From the NCBI GenBank assembly GCA_905213155.1, contig CAJMHI010000019.1:1-34305 (forward strand): a stretch of 34,305 bases of DNA. The letters are read 5' to 3'. Shown here one piece after another: positions 24,185-32,632 of the stretch (within the stretch, counting starts at the first letter, position 1; every line of letters begins with the position of its first letter). Position numbers and translations under genes: made by a program. This DNA comes from an uncultured Acidaminococcus sp. Lineage in GTDB: Bacteria > Bacillota > Negativicutes > Acidaminococcales > Acidaminococcaceae. The notes beneath the pieces are model-generated. The model saw nothing but the letters and a program-made list of their open reading frames with translations, was not told where the DNA came from and did not search any database.

Positions 24185-25420
24185 GTGATAAAACCGGAAC
24201 TTTTGGCGCCAGCAGGGAGTATGGATAAAGCCAAAATGGCGCTGTATTATGGGGCCGATGCCTTATATTTGGGCGGTAAAGCCTTTGGACTCAGGGCCTT
24301 TGCAGCCAATTTTTCCTGTGAGGAAATCCGGGATATTTGCAGTTTCGCCCATGCTATGGGGAAAAAAGTCTATATGACTGTCAATATTTTTCCCCATAAT
24401 AGCGATTTGCCCGCACTACCCCAGTACCTGAAAGACCTTGCGGCAGCAGGTGCCGATGCCCTTCTTATCTCGGACCTAGGCGTCTGGATGTTGGCACGAG
24501 AGATCATTCCTGACATGAAACTCCACGTCAGTACCCAGGCCAATACCACAAGCAGTGCAGCTGTAAAAGCCTGGGAAAAGTTAGGGGCAGATCGGGTGGT
24601 GCTGGCCAGAGAACTGTCCTTGGGAGAAATTGCTTCCATTGCCAAGGCAACCAAGGTGGATCTTGAAGTTTTTGTGCATGGGGCGATGTGTATTTCCTAT
24701 TCTGGACGGTGTCTTTTGAGCAATTATTTTACCGGCAGGGACAGTAATCGGGGCGCCTGTGCCCAGATTTGCCGCTGGGAATTTTCCCTCACGGAAAAAA
24801 ATCATCCCCAAGAGGCATTTCCCATTGCGGAGGACGAACGGGGAACCTATATTTTAAATTCCAAGGACCTGTGCCTGATTGATTTTCTGCCCCAGCTTAT
24901 GGCGGCAGGAGTTAAAAGCTTGAAAATTGAAGGCCGTATGAAGAGTGTTCACTATGTCGCCAGCGTGGTCAGTGCTTATCGGAAAGCCATTGACCTGTGC
25001 TGGCAGGACCCGGAGCACTACCATACGCCCAAAGCACTTCAAGAGGAACTGAGAAAAGTTTCTCACAGGCCTTATACTACTGGTTTTGCCGTGCAAAAGC
25101 CCGGACCTGAGGCACAAGTCTACGGGACCAGTTCGTATATCGCCGGTGCAGATTTTGTTGGGCTCATTAAAGTCTATGATCCCAACACGAACCGGGTAAC
25201 GGTGGAGCAGCGCAACCATGTGAAAACAGGAGAGACCCTTGAAATTTTAACACCTGGCGGGGAAATCTTTCCTTGGACGCTTTCCCATATGCTGGATGCC
25301 GACGGACAGCCGATTGAAGCAGCCCCTCACGCCCAAATGCTATTTACGGCTGACGGGGATCCCCGGATGCAGAAATTTTCCCTGGTGCGGCGCATAAAAC
25401 CGCTTTTTTCGGAAAAATAG
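24185..25420 (+). CDS. U32 family peptidase, likely tRNA hydroxylation factor TrhP-like
   Basis: A 411-residue protein with the peptidase-U32 signature EVFVHGAMCISYSGRC, SNRGACAQICRW and the C-terminal U32 extension. PELLAPAGSMDKAKMALYYGADA at the N terminus is typical. The members YegQ/TrhP and the Bacillus pair YrrN/YrrO are required for 5-hydroxyuridine at tRNA wobble position 34 and use cysteine-bound Fe-S clusters; the conserved Cys residues are present. Only one homologue is found here, and it resembles the YrrO length. The GTG at 24185 is eight bases after AAGGAG. The peptidase name may be historical. Confidence 0.9.
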   Translation: MIKPELLAPAGSMDKAKMALYYGADALYLGGKAFGLRAFAANFSCEEIRDICSFAHAMGKKVYMTVNIFPHNSDLPALPQYLKDLAAAGADALLISDLGVWMLAREIIPDMKLHVSTQANTTSSAAVKAWEKLGADRVVLARELSLGEIASIAKATKVDLEVFVHGAMCISYSGRCLLSNYFTGRDSNRGACAQICRWEFSLTEKNHPQEAFPIAEDERGTYILNSKDLCLIDFLPQLMAAGVKSLKIEGRMKSVHYVASVVSAYRKAIDLCWQDPEHYHTPKALQEELRKVSHRPYTTGFAVQKPGPEAQVYGTSSYIAGADFVGLIKVYDPNTNRVTVEQRNHVKTGETLEILTPGGEIFPWTLSHMLDADGQPIEAAPHAQMLFTADGDPRMQKFSLVRRIKPLFSEK

Positions 25421-25430
25421 TGGGAAAGCT

Positions 25431-25460
25431 TTGCATAAACAGGCCTTTTCAGAGTAAAAT
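25431..25460 (+). promoter_or_regulatory. promoter before the Xaa-Pro peptidase-efp pair
   Basis: TTGCAT at 25431-25436 and TAAAAT at 25455-25460, 18 bases apart, in the 84-base gap after the U32 gene. A short GGCC-flanked inverted repeat follows in the leader. Confidence 0.6.
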
Positions 25461-25504
25461 AGACTAGTCGGCCAGAATGTTTCGGCCACAAGGAGCGCGT
25501 AATC

Positions 25505-26563
25505 ATGGAACCATTGGAAAAGCTACGGGCATTGCTTGCAAAGGAAGCATGCGATAGCATGTTTATCCGGGGAGATTCTTCTATCCGTTATTTCACCGGG
25601 TTTACAGGGGGCGAGAGCCTTTTGTATGTGGATGCGAAGCGGGCCGTGATTATTACGGACAGCCGCTATACCCTGCAGGTGGCGCAACAAGCTCCCCAAT
25701 GCGAATGTCTGGAGCATCACCACGGCTTTTATCAGGCGGCAGTCCAGATAGCGCAGCCCAAGCATCCTGCTCTGGATGGTGATTATTTTTCCTATACGGA
25801 GATGCAAAAATTATCCGAGGCCTTTCCCGGAGTGTCCTGGAAAAACCTGAATCTGGTAGGCTTGCGGCAGGTTAAGACGCAGGAAGAAATGCAGTCTTTG
25901 CGCAAAGCCGTTGCGATTTCAGATGAGGCCTTTTTACAGCTTCTGCCTCATATTAAAGCAGGTCGCCGAGAGAATGAACTGGCGGCTGAACTGGAATATA
26001 ATATGAGAAAGCTGGGAAGTACCAAACCTTCTTTTGAGACCATTGTGGCATCCGGGGTGCGCAGTGCGATGCCCCATGGCATTGCATCTGAAAAAGTCGT
26101 GGCAAAAGGGGACTTTGTGACCTTTGACTTTGGTGCCACCTATAACGGCTATTGCAGTGATATTACCCGGACTGTGGTTATAGGAAAGGCAGCCCCCTGG
26201 CAAAAAGAAATTTATGAGATTGTCCTGGAAGCCAATCTTTTGGGAGAGAAGACAATCAAACCTGGTGTAACAGGGGCCAGTGTAGATAAAGCCGTACGGG
26301 ACTTTATTACAGAAAAAGGCTATGGGCCTAATTTTGGACATGGCTTGGGTCATGGAGTGGGCCTGGACATCCATGAAAAACCAGTCCTGAACCGCAGCAA
26401 TGATGAGCCGCTACCTGTAGGAGCGGTGGTCACTGATGAACCAGGTATCTATCTGGCAGGCAAGGGCGGCGTACGGATTGAAGATACCGTACTGGTAACT
26501 GCTAGTGGCTGTGAAAAGCTGACAGCGGTTCCTAAAGAATTGTTAGAAATAAAATCCCTATAA
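25505..26563 (+). CDS. M24 family Xaa-Pro aminopeptidase/dipeptidase
   Basis: A 352-residue di-metal peptidase of the pita-bread fold, cleaving peptides next to proline. The N-terminal creatinase-like domain runs to about residue 125. The metal ligands are all present: Asp208 and Asp219 (FDFGATYNGYCSDITR), His283 (GHGLGHGVGLDIHE), Glu312 (DEPGIY) and Glu326 (GVRIEDT). Placement directly before efp matches Bacillus yqhT-efp. EF-P relieves stalling at polyproline, so both are proline-related; co-expression is likely as only 28 bases separate them. Confidence 0.93.
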   Translation: MEPLEKLRALLAKEACDSMFIRGDSSIRYFTGFTGGESLLYVDAKRAVIITDSRYTLQVAQQAPQCECLEHHHGFYQAAVQIAQPKHPALDGDYFSYTEMQKLSEAFPGVSWKNLNLVGLRQVKTQEEMQSLRKAVAISDEAFLQLLPHIKAGRRENELAAELEYNMRKLGSTKPSFETIVASGVRSAMPHGIASEKVVAKGDFVTFDFGATYNGYCSDITRTVVIGKAAPWQKEIYEIVLEANLLGEKTIKPGVTGASVDKAVRDFITEKGYGPNFGHGLGHGVGLDIHEKPVLNRSNDEPLPVGAVVTDEPGIYLAGKGGVRIEDTVLVTASGCEKLTAVPKELLEIKSL

Positions 26564-26591
26564 ATAAATTTATTTTTTGGAGGTTGTAGTT

Positions 26592-27149
26592 ATGATTTCT
26601 ACGAACGATTTTAAAACTGGCGTAACGGTTGAAATCGATGGCGATGCTTGGCAGGTCGTCGAATTCCAGCATGTAAAACCTGGTAAGGGCGCAGCCTTTG
26701 TCCGTGCCAAAATGCGCAATCTGTGCACTGGGGCTGTGGTAGAGCGGACTTTTAACGCCGCAGAAAAACTGGAAAATGCCGTGGTGGAACGCCGTGATAT
26801 GCAATACCTGTATGAAAATGAAGGTATGTATGTGTTCATGGACAACGAGACCTACGAGCAGATTGAACTGAATAAAGAACAGCTGGGCAACGCCATTAAT
26901 TTCCTGAAGGAAAATATGGATGCCAAGGTAACTTCTTTCAAAGGCCGCATCCTGGGCGTGGAACTGCCCAATACTGTAACGCTTACCGTCGTAGAAACTG
27001 AACCGGGGATCAAGGGCGATACCGCTACCGGCGGTAGCAAGAACGCCAAACTGGATACCGGGTATGTAGTTAAGGTACCTCTTTTCATCAACGAAGGGGA
27101 TGTACTGCAAATCGATACCCGTACCGGGGCCTATATCGCGAGAGCATAA
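26592..27149 (+). CDS. efp: elongation factor P
   Basis: A 185-residue EF-P with three beta-barrel domains. It enters the ribosomal E site and promotes peptide bonds at consecutive prolines. The loop HVKPGKGAAF has Lys32 at the usual modification position, as in EF-P types acting with hydroxylated, lysylated or 5-aminopentanolated Lys. The C-terminal end GDVLQIDTRTGAYIARA is canonical. ATG 26592 follows GGAGG; a GTG/ATG-type extension upstream would include the ribosome site. Confidence 0.97.
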   Translation: MISTNDFKTGVTVEIDGDAWQVVEFQHVKPGKGAAFVRAKMRNLCTGAVVERTFNAAEKLENAVVERRDMQYLYENEGMYVFMDNETYEQIELNKEQLGNAINFLKENMDAKVTSFKGRILGVELPNTVTLTVVETEPGIKGDTATGGSKNAKLDTGYVVKVPLFINEGDVLQIDTRTGAYIARA

Positions 27150-27155
27150 TTGTAC

Positions 27156-27186
27156 AAAGGGGTGCTGCTGCGGCAGTGCCTTTTTT
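27156..27186 (+). terminator. rho-independent terminator after efp
   Basis: Stem arms 27161-27168 and 27173-27180 (two G-U pairs, TGCG loop) continue into A-T pairs with the T-run 27181-27186. Confidence 0.82.
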
Positions 27187-27205
27187 GTTATGTTGGGAGA
27201 GTAGT

Positions 27206-27823
27206 ATGAGAAAAACGATTTATCTGGTCCGACATGGGGAGACAGCTGCCAACCGGGACGGGATTCTGCAAGGTTGGAGCGATTTTCCTCTTTGCCAGGA
27301 GGGAGAAAAGCAGGCACAGGATCTGGCAGCCCGTGCCAAAGGCATACCGCTGGATGCTATTTATATATCAGATCTTATGCGCACCCAGCAGACTGCTGCA
27401 CCACTTGCCAAAGAGCGCAATCTTTCCCCTGTGGTGCTGCCTGGACTTAGGGAAATCTCCTTTGGCCGCTGGGAAGGACGCCCTTTTGCGGAGATGAAAA
27501 AGGAAGATCCCGAACTTTTACGGAAGCTATTTCGAGAACCCACCCAGGCAGATATAGGGCAAAGCGAAACGGTAGAAGCCTCCCAAACCAGAGTGTGGGA
27601 TGCCTTCCGTCACATTGAAACGCATATGGAAGATGGACAGACTGTCCTTGCCATCAGCCATGGCGGCATTTTGCGTGCGCTTTTATGTCATCTTTTATCC
27701 ATGCCGCTGGATGCCATGTGGCGCCTGGGATTGGATAATACGGCTTCTGTCAAAGTGGTGTGCAACGATATTGCAGGCTACTGGGTGGAAGATTGGAATA
27801 ACCGTGGGCCTCTGATGCCGTGA
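27206..27823 (+). CDS. histidine phosphatase family protein
   Basis: A 205-residue phosphoglycerate-mutase-like phosphatase. The phosphohistidine motif is VRHGET with His10, DLMRTQQTA is the second motif, EISFGRWEG holds the acid residue, and SHGGILRALL supplies the second His. Close relatives include cobalamin-pathway alpha-ribazole phosphatase and broad-specificity phosphatases; nothing here settles the substrate. ATG 27206 after GGGAGAG is chosen over a start at 27176 that lies in the terminator. Confidence 0.9.
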   Translation: MRKTIYLVRHGETAANRDGILQGWSDFPLCQEGEKQAQDLAARAKGIPLDAIYISDLMRTQQTAAPLAKERNLSPVVLPGLREISFGRWEGRPFAEMKKEDPELLRKLFREPTQADIGQSETVEASQTRVWDAFRHIETHMEDGQTVLAISHGGILRALLCHLLSMPLDAMWRLGLDNTASVKVVCNDIAGYWVEDWNNRGPLMP

Positions 27824-27881
27824 TAAGTTTTTCCTAATTTTACGAATAATGGATTCCGTATTACCCGGTCCGTTGCGACTA

Positions 27882-27890
27882 TGGTATAAT
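27882..27890 (+). promoter_or_regulatory. extended -10 promoter of the carboxyltransferase gene
   Basis: TGGTATAAT joins the extended TGn with a perfect TATAAT. A poor -35 (TTACCC at 27861-27866) sits 18 bases upstream of the -10 hexamer. The start codon is 50 bases downstream. Confidence 0.6.
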
Positions 27891-27939
27891 AAACGAAATA
27901 CATAGAACTTGAATGCATAGAGATTTAGGAGGTTGAGGA

Positions 27940-29286
27940 ATGACTAATCCAGTTAAAATTGTGGAAACCGTACTGCGGGATGGACATCAGTCCCTTTGCG
28001 CGACACGGATGCGTACCAGTGATATGCTGCCCGTGCTGGAAGACTTGGACAAGGCTGGCTTTTATGCTCTGGAAGCATGGGGCGGGGCTACGTTTGACAC
28101 CTGCCTGCGGTTCTTAAATGAAGATCCTTGGGAAAGACTGCGGACCATTCGCAGCCATGTAAAAAATACTAAATTGCAGATGCTCCTCCGTGGGCAGAAT
28201 ATCCTCGGCTACAGCAATTATGCTGATGACGTGGTTACGGAATTTGTTAAACGCTCTGTGGCTAACGGAATTGATATTATCCGTGTCTTTGATGCCTTTA
28301 ATGATACCCGGAACCTTCGGACGGCGATGAAAGCTACCAAAGACGCCGGGGCGGAAGCCCAGGGCACTTTGGTATACACCATCAGCCCCTACCATAAAGA
28401 CAGCGACTATGTACGGCTGGCTCATGAGCTGGTGGAGATGGGAGCAGATTCTATCTGCATTAAGGACATGAGCGGGCTGCTAGCGCCTTATGCCTGCTAC
28501 AATCTGGTTACGGCGCTGAAAAAAGAAATCAATATCCCCATCAACGTGCACAGCCACTGCACCAGCGGCATGGGTGCCATGACGATTTTAAAAGCGGTGG
28601 AAGCCGGCGTCGACCGGGTGGATACGGCGCTGTCTCCTTTTGCAGAAAGCACCAGCCATCCCTGCACAGAATCCCTGGTCTATACCCTGCAGGGAACGGA
28701 ACGGGATACGGGCATTGATGTGAATGCTTTGTACCCGATTGCCGATCACTTTAAACATGTTAAAGAAGACCTGATCAAGACCTTTAACCTGCCCAATACC
28801 AGCGGTGTGAATCCCCAGGTGCTGTCCTTCCAGATTCCTGGCGGCATGCTCAGCAACCTGCGCAAGCAGCTGGCAGAGATGGGTGTGGGGGATAAATACG
28901 ATGCTCTCCTGAAAGAAATGCCCATCGTACGGAAAGACCTGGGATATCCTCCTCTGGTGACACCATCCAGCCAGATTGTAGGATCTCAGGCTACGATGAA
29001 CGTAATCTTTGGACGCTATAAGATGATTCCTAAAGAAGTAAAAGATATTGTACTGGGAAAATATGGCCGTACTCCGGCGCCTATCAGCGACGAGCTGAAA
29101 GAAAAAGTGCTGAAAAATGGTCAGGAACCAATTACCTGCCGTCCAGCCGATCTGATTCCTCCGCAAATGGATAAAATGCGGCAGGAACTGGCAGATAAAG
29201 GCTACCCCAATGCCAGTGTGGAAGATGTATTGAGCTATGCATCCTTCCCGGAAGTGGCCTTGGAATTCTTCAAGAAAAATAGATAA
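27940..29286 (+). CDS. carboxyltransferase subunit of a biotin-dependent carboxylase/decarboxylase (PycB/OadA 5S type)
   Basis: A 448-residue TIM-barrel carboxyltransferase without a biotinyl domain. Conserved features are RDGHQSL with Asp14 (metal), the carbamylated-Lys motif IKDMSG with Lys175, and VHSHCTSG with His204 and His206 completing the metal site. A C-terminal PYC_OADA region follows. It is similar to oxaloacetate decarboxylase alpha, pyruvate carboxylase subunit B and the transcarboxylase 5S subunit; these cannot be separated from sequence alone. No biotin carrier, biotin carboxylase or membrane decarboxylase subunit is adjacent, so partners must be elsewhere. ATG 27940 follows AGGAGG. 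Confidence 0.88.
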   Translation: MTNPVKIVETVLRDGHQSLCATRMRTSDMLPVLEDLDKAGFYALEAWGGATFDTCLRFLNEDPWERLRTIRSHVKNTKLQMLLRGQNILGYSNYADDVVTEFVKRSVANGIDIIRVFDAFNDTRNLRTAMKATKDAGAEAQGTLVYTISPYHKDSDYVRLAHELVEMGADSICIKDMSGLLAPYACYNLVTALKKEINIPINVHSHCTSGMGAMTILKAVEAGVDRVDTALSPFAESTSHPCTESLVYTLQGTERDTGIDVNALYPIADHFKHVKEDLIKTFNLPNTSGVNPQVLSFQIPGGMLSNLRKQLAEMGVGDKYDALLKEMPIVRKDLGYPPLVTPSSQIVGSQATMNVIFGRYKMIPKEVKDIVLGKYGRTPAPISDELKEKVLKNGQEPITCRPADLIPPQMDKMRQELADKGYPNASVEDVLSYASFPEVALEFFKKNR

Positions 29287-29290
29287 CTAA

Positions 29291-29332
29291 AAAGGTCACG
29301 CAAGAATGGGGTATCATTCTTGCGTGACCTTT
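29291..29332. terminator. bidirectional terminator between convergent genes
   Basis: A perfect 18-bp stem (29291-29308 with 29315-29332) around a 6-base loop, with A residues before it. It lies between the carboxyltransferase gene and the opposite-strand gene ending at 29380 and would stop transcription both ways. Confidence 0.9.
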
Positions 29333-29335
29333 GCT

Positions 29336-29374
29336 TTTCCTTGGTAGCGCAACTATGCTGCCAAGGAAATTTTT
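29336..29374. terminator. second hairpin of the tandem terminator
   Basis: A 13-bp stem (29336-29348 with 29357-29369, one G-U pair), 8-base loop and a T-run on the plus strand; A/T flanks allow action in either direction. It is just past the stop of the minus-strand gene. Confidence 0.7.
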
Positions 29375-29379
29375 AAAAA

Positions 29380-29934
29380 TTACTCCAAGGATTCAAAGTA
29401 GGAAAAGCGCCAGCCCTTGGCTGTCTTTACATAAGGGAATGTGGTTTTCCGTGTTTCTACAACATTGGTTTTGCTATGAACAGGATCCTCCATAATGGGT
29501 GTGGAGACATTCAGATCAATCTCCGTGGGGGACACTCGTTTGATATCAATGGAGCTGGTGCCTTTTTTAGGATCCTGCGGTCTGGCTCCGGGAGCTACGT
29601 ACAGCTTGCCGTTAAATTCCCGATATAACCGGCTGTCGCTGATGATAAAACTGGCCAGAGCATCGGTGAAGACTTCATGGACTTTGGATTTGAGCGCCAT
29701 CATAGTAGGGAATTGTTTGTCGGCCACTGTGTAGTAAATCATGTAGCCGGTATCCTGTTTGTTCTTGCCATCGGTTTTCAGAGGATGATGGTCAAACCAT
29801 TCGTAGACCGTATTGGCCTGTTGAAAGGCCTGAATGACTTCCTGATCCGTGGGAGCTTCCGGGGATGCGAAAGCAGTGGTGGCAGCAGCCACTACGAGGA
29901 GTATAGCAGCTCCTAATGTGCGTAGTAATTTCAT
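29380..29934 (-). CDS. secreted protein, possibly IseA-like
   Basis: A 184-residue exported protein. A clear signal peptide (basic MKLLR start, hydrophobic stretch, probable cleavage after AFA near residue 24) is followed by a cystatin-like pattern of alternating helices and strands. It reads like the IseA family: YMIYYTV, MALKSKVHEVFTDALASF, RLYREFNGKLYV, then strands ending GWRFSYFESLE. IseA in B. subtilis inhibits cell-wall DL-endopeptidases, but the similarity is weak and the assignment tentative. The start ATG is at 29934, with AGGAG at 29944-29948 on the minus strand; a longer reading upstream would lose the signal peptide. It has an extended -10 promoter. Confidence 0.75.
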   Translation of the reverse strand: MKLLRTLGAAILLVVAAATTAFASPEAPTDQEVIQAFQQANTVYEWFDHHPLKTDGKNKQDTGYMIYYTVADKQFPTMMALKSKVHEVFTDALASFIISDSRLYREFNGKLYVAPGARPQDPKKGTSSIDIKRVSPTEIDLNVSTPIMEDPVHSKTNVVETRKTTFPYVKTAKGWRFSYFESLE

Positions 29935-29964
29935 AGATTCTCTCTCCTTTGTCATACTGTCTTT

Positions 29965-29973
29965 ATTATAGCA
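29965..29973 (-). promoter_or_regulatory. extended -10 promoter of the secreted-protein gene
   Basis: On the minus strand this reads TGCTATAAT, about 30 bases upstream of the start codon at 29934. No -35 is recognisable. Confidence 0.6.
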
Positions 29974-30041
29974 TCTCTCTTCTTTCCTGGGTAGCCTTTC
30001 CTTTGCGGGTGGCTGCCTTGTGTTGCGCACTTCTATAATCT

Positions 30042-31115
30042 TTATTGACTGCATCGTTTCAGGTATTGGGTGATAGCCCGCCGACTTTTAGGAATAAAGC
30101 TGCTATCCAGGGATAGCGGGTCTTGAATTACTTTGGCATGGGTGAGCTGACTCAGGTCATTGATGCTGGTCTCGGCGCTGCTGCCTCCCTGCGTCACAAT
30201 GGGAATAATGGTTTTGCCAGTAAGATTAGTCTCCTCAAGAAACGTTTCTACTGGCATGGGCAAAGTGCCCCACCAAAGCGGGTAGATTAAAATAATGTTC
30301 TGATAGGGAGCTAGGTTTGGCAGTGCCGTACGCAGAGCCGGGCGGGCTTTTTCGTTAAGCTCCTGGCGTGCCCGTTGGGTAGTCTTTTGATAATTTGCAG
30401 AATAGGGTTCTTTCACCTGAATGGAATAGATATCACAATGGGTGGCATCCTGTACCATTTCTGCCAGCACTTGGGTGTTTCCCAAGAGTATATTGCCATC
30501 TTTTAGCAGGGAAGCCCCAGAAACGGCATTGACATCTTCCGGGTATTCCGCATTGTCCCGCCAGGAAAAATAGACAGCTATAGTTTTTCCTGGAAGGGTG
30601 ACTTGTTCTCCCGTAAGGGCCGTTTTTCGGTCAATTACAGCAGGACGAAACCAGTGACTGATATAGGAAGGGCCGACAATAGCAAAAGCGGCACCGGAAA
30701 GCAGCAATAAAAGGACTAGAACGGCTTTTTTGCCATGGATATATCGTGTCACATGAAATCCTAAATGCAGCACCATGAGAAAAAGAGCAAGATAGGCTGT
30801 CCACTGGTGGATGCTATGCCAGTTTGGCCCGCCTTGGTGCAACATAAGAGCCGCACCGGAGATGGCGTTAAGTAGTAGGCAGGCAGCGAATAAAAAGATA
30901 ACCAAGGCGTTCCCCCTGCGGCGCCATGTCCAGCTTCCTTTGTGCAAGTTGGTAAAAAAAGGAGCATTAAATTTGCAGTGAAGAACAATCCCTGCCACAA
31001 ACACGCAGCCCAGCACAATATGAAGAAGGCGGGGCAGGAGTCTACCGGAAGCTTCCATCAATAATAACAGAAGAAGGATGACGTCAAGAATTTTTTTGTG
31101 GGTTACACGTGTCAT
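30042..31115 (-). CDS. transmembrane cytochrome-like (DUF4405) domain fused to flavodoxin
   Basis: A 357-residue fusion. The N-terminal half (to about residue 155) has four to five hydrophobic helices with histidines spaced as in b-type cytochromes: His32 and His46, and His103 and His117, each pair 14 apart (13 residues between), plus His100 and His121. This resembles DUF4405 and ferric-reductase-like membrane domains. From about residue 176 a flavodoxin follows: KTIAVYFSW, a GNTQVLAEMV segment, IILIYPLWWGTLPMPVETFLE for FMN binding, and TQGGSSAETSI. A route from flavin to haem across the membrane is inferred. The start at 31115 follows AAAGGAG. The upstream MATE gene ends 62 bases before it on the same strand, and the pair may be co-transcribed. 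Confidence 0.82.
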   Translation of the reverse strand: MTRVTHKKILDVILLLLLLMEASGRLLPRLLHIVLGCVFVAGIVLHCKFNAPFFTNLHKGSWTWRRRGNALVIFLFAACLLLNAISGAALMLHQGGPNWHSIHQWTAYLALFLMVLHLGFHVTRYIHGKKAVLVLLLLLSGAAFAIVGPSYISHWFRPAVIDRKTALTGEQVTLPGKTIAVYFSWRDNAEYPEDVNAVSGASLLKDGNILLGNTQVLAEMVQDATHCDIYSIQVKEPYSANYQKTTQRARQELNEKARPALRTALPNLAPYQNIILIYPLWWGTLPMPVETFLEETNLTGKTIIPIVTQGGSSAETSINDLSQLTHAKVIQDPLSLDSSFIPKSRRAITQYLKRCSQ

Positions 31116-31176
31116 AGAGGTTCTCCTTTATAAAGAAATGTGTTGCAGCCCAGTGCAAGTCTATTTGCTCATAGCC

Positions 31177-32524
31177 TTATAGTTTTACTTTGTCTTTCCA
31201 TTTGCCACTGCGGTATTCAGCGTAGCTCATCAAAAAATTGGTGCCCCAGCCTACAGGTTCTGCGATCCAAACCATTTGAATACCATGGATAGGAGCCAGT
31301 GTCAGGGAAATTAAAACCCGCAGTGCCAGGTTAGTCAGGTTGGCACAGGTAAAGACTTTCATATCCCCGGCACCACGCAATACGCCATCGACAGCCATCT
31401 TAAAACCGATCACGGAAATAAAGAGACCGACGAATTTTAAAAAGCTGGTGCCTGTGGATAGGGCCACGGTAGAAACCTTGTCTCCCAGGAAAAAGCGTAT
31501 AATGGATTCATTGCAGGTTTCCAGGACTACCAGTATAAGCAGTGCGTAGAGCAGGACCAGGCGGTTTGCGCTATGGTAGCCGGATTTGACCCGGTCAATT
31601 TTTTTGGCTCCCAGGTTCTGCCCTGTATAGGGACTCATGGCATTTCCAATGGCATTCATGGGGACGGTACAGCAGTACTGGATCCGCATGGCAGCAGAAA
31701 AACCGGCGAGGGCTGCGGCACCAAAACTATTGACCACACCTTGCACCAGCATCATGCCGATGCTGACGATGGATTGCTGCAAGATAGAAGGAAGAGCAAT
31801 GCCGGTCATCTTTTTTAACTGTCCGCAGCTGAAATAGTGCGGTGCCGTTCCCAGCTCCCGGATCTCTCGTAAAAAAACCAAATACGACAAACAAGCGGAA
31901 ATCCCTTGGCTGATTAGGGTAGCCCAGGCGGCGCCTCCTACACCCATGCCGAGATTACGTACCATATAAATATCCAGGAAGACGTTTAGAAGCGATGAAA
32001 AGATCAGGAAAAATAAAGGGTATTTGGATTTGCCCAAAGCATTAAAGGTGGATGAAATAATATTATACATAAAAAGAAAGGGCAGGCCAAGGAAATAGAT
32101 TTCCAAATAAACGTCTGCCATCATAATGCTGCTGGCAGGAGTATGAAGCCATCGCATAATCTGAGGACTGAGCGCATATCCCACAAGACCCAGTATGAGG
32201 CTAAGCCCAAGAAACGTAAGAAAGGCGGTATAAACAGCTTGTTTCATGTGGTCGTAATCGTGCGCCCCGAAATAGCGGCTGATCAGTACGCTGGCACCAA
32301 CGCCGCCACCTATGGCGATGCTGATAAAAACCGTGGTAAGCGCATAGGATGCGCCTACAGCGGCCAGCGCTGTTTCTCCAACGTAGCGGCCTACAATGGC
32401 TGAATCCACCGTATTGTATAATTGCTGAAAAAAAATTGCCCAAAATCATGGGCAGGGAAAATATAAAAAGCGCCTTCATAGGCGGATCAGTGACCAGATA
32501 ATCTTTGTTGCCTTGCACGTTCAT
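31177..32524 (-). pseudogene. MATE family efflux transporter gene with a poly-A frameshift
   Basis: A second MATE exporter (about 448 residues) read in two frames. The N terminus, from ATG 32524 (AAAGGAG three bases upstream), gives MNVQGNKDYLVTDPPMKALFIFSLPMILGNFF and stops making sense at an 8-base A tract at 32428-32435 (T8 on the coding strand). Removing one base continues it as QQLYNTVDSAIVGRYVGETALAAVG, the canonical MATE sequence, to the stop at 31177. A homopolymer error in sequencing is quite possible; a slippage-controlled on/off switch near the start of the protein is another. It is unrelated in sequence to the MATE gene at 4820-6180 beyond family level. Confidence 0.82.
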
Positions 32525-32555
32525 CAGCTCCTTTGCAGGGGTTCCTGCATTTATA

Positions 32556-32584
32556 AGTGTACTCATTTTTAAGGGTCTTGACAA
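32556..32584 (-). promoter_or_regulatory. candidate promoter of the minus-strand MATE gene
   Basis: On the minus strand, TTGTCA (32584-32579) and TACACT (32561-32556) are 17 bases apart. A TGCAGG/CCTGCA inverted repeat lies between it and the ribosome site. Confidence 0.45.
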
Positions 32585-32632
32585 GCAAGGTATGATAAGG
32601 GCTTGATTTATAGGAACGTGTGTAAGCAAGTA

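Noticed and set aside
32578..32596. TTGACA with TATGAT close by as a plus-strand promoter
   Set aside because: The spacing is only seven bases, far below the 16-18 needed; the extended -10 at 32633 is a better candidate.
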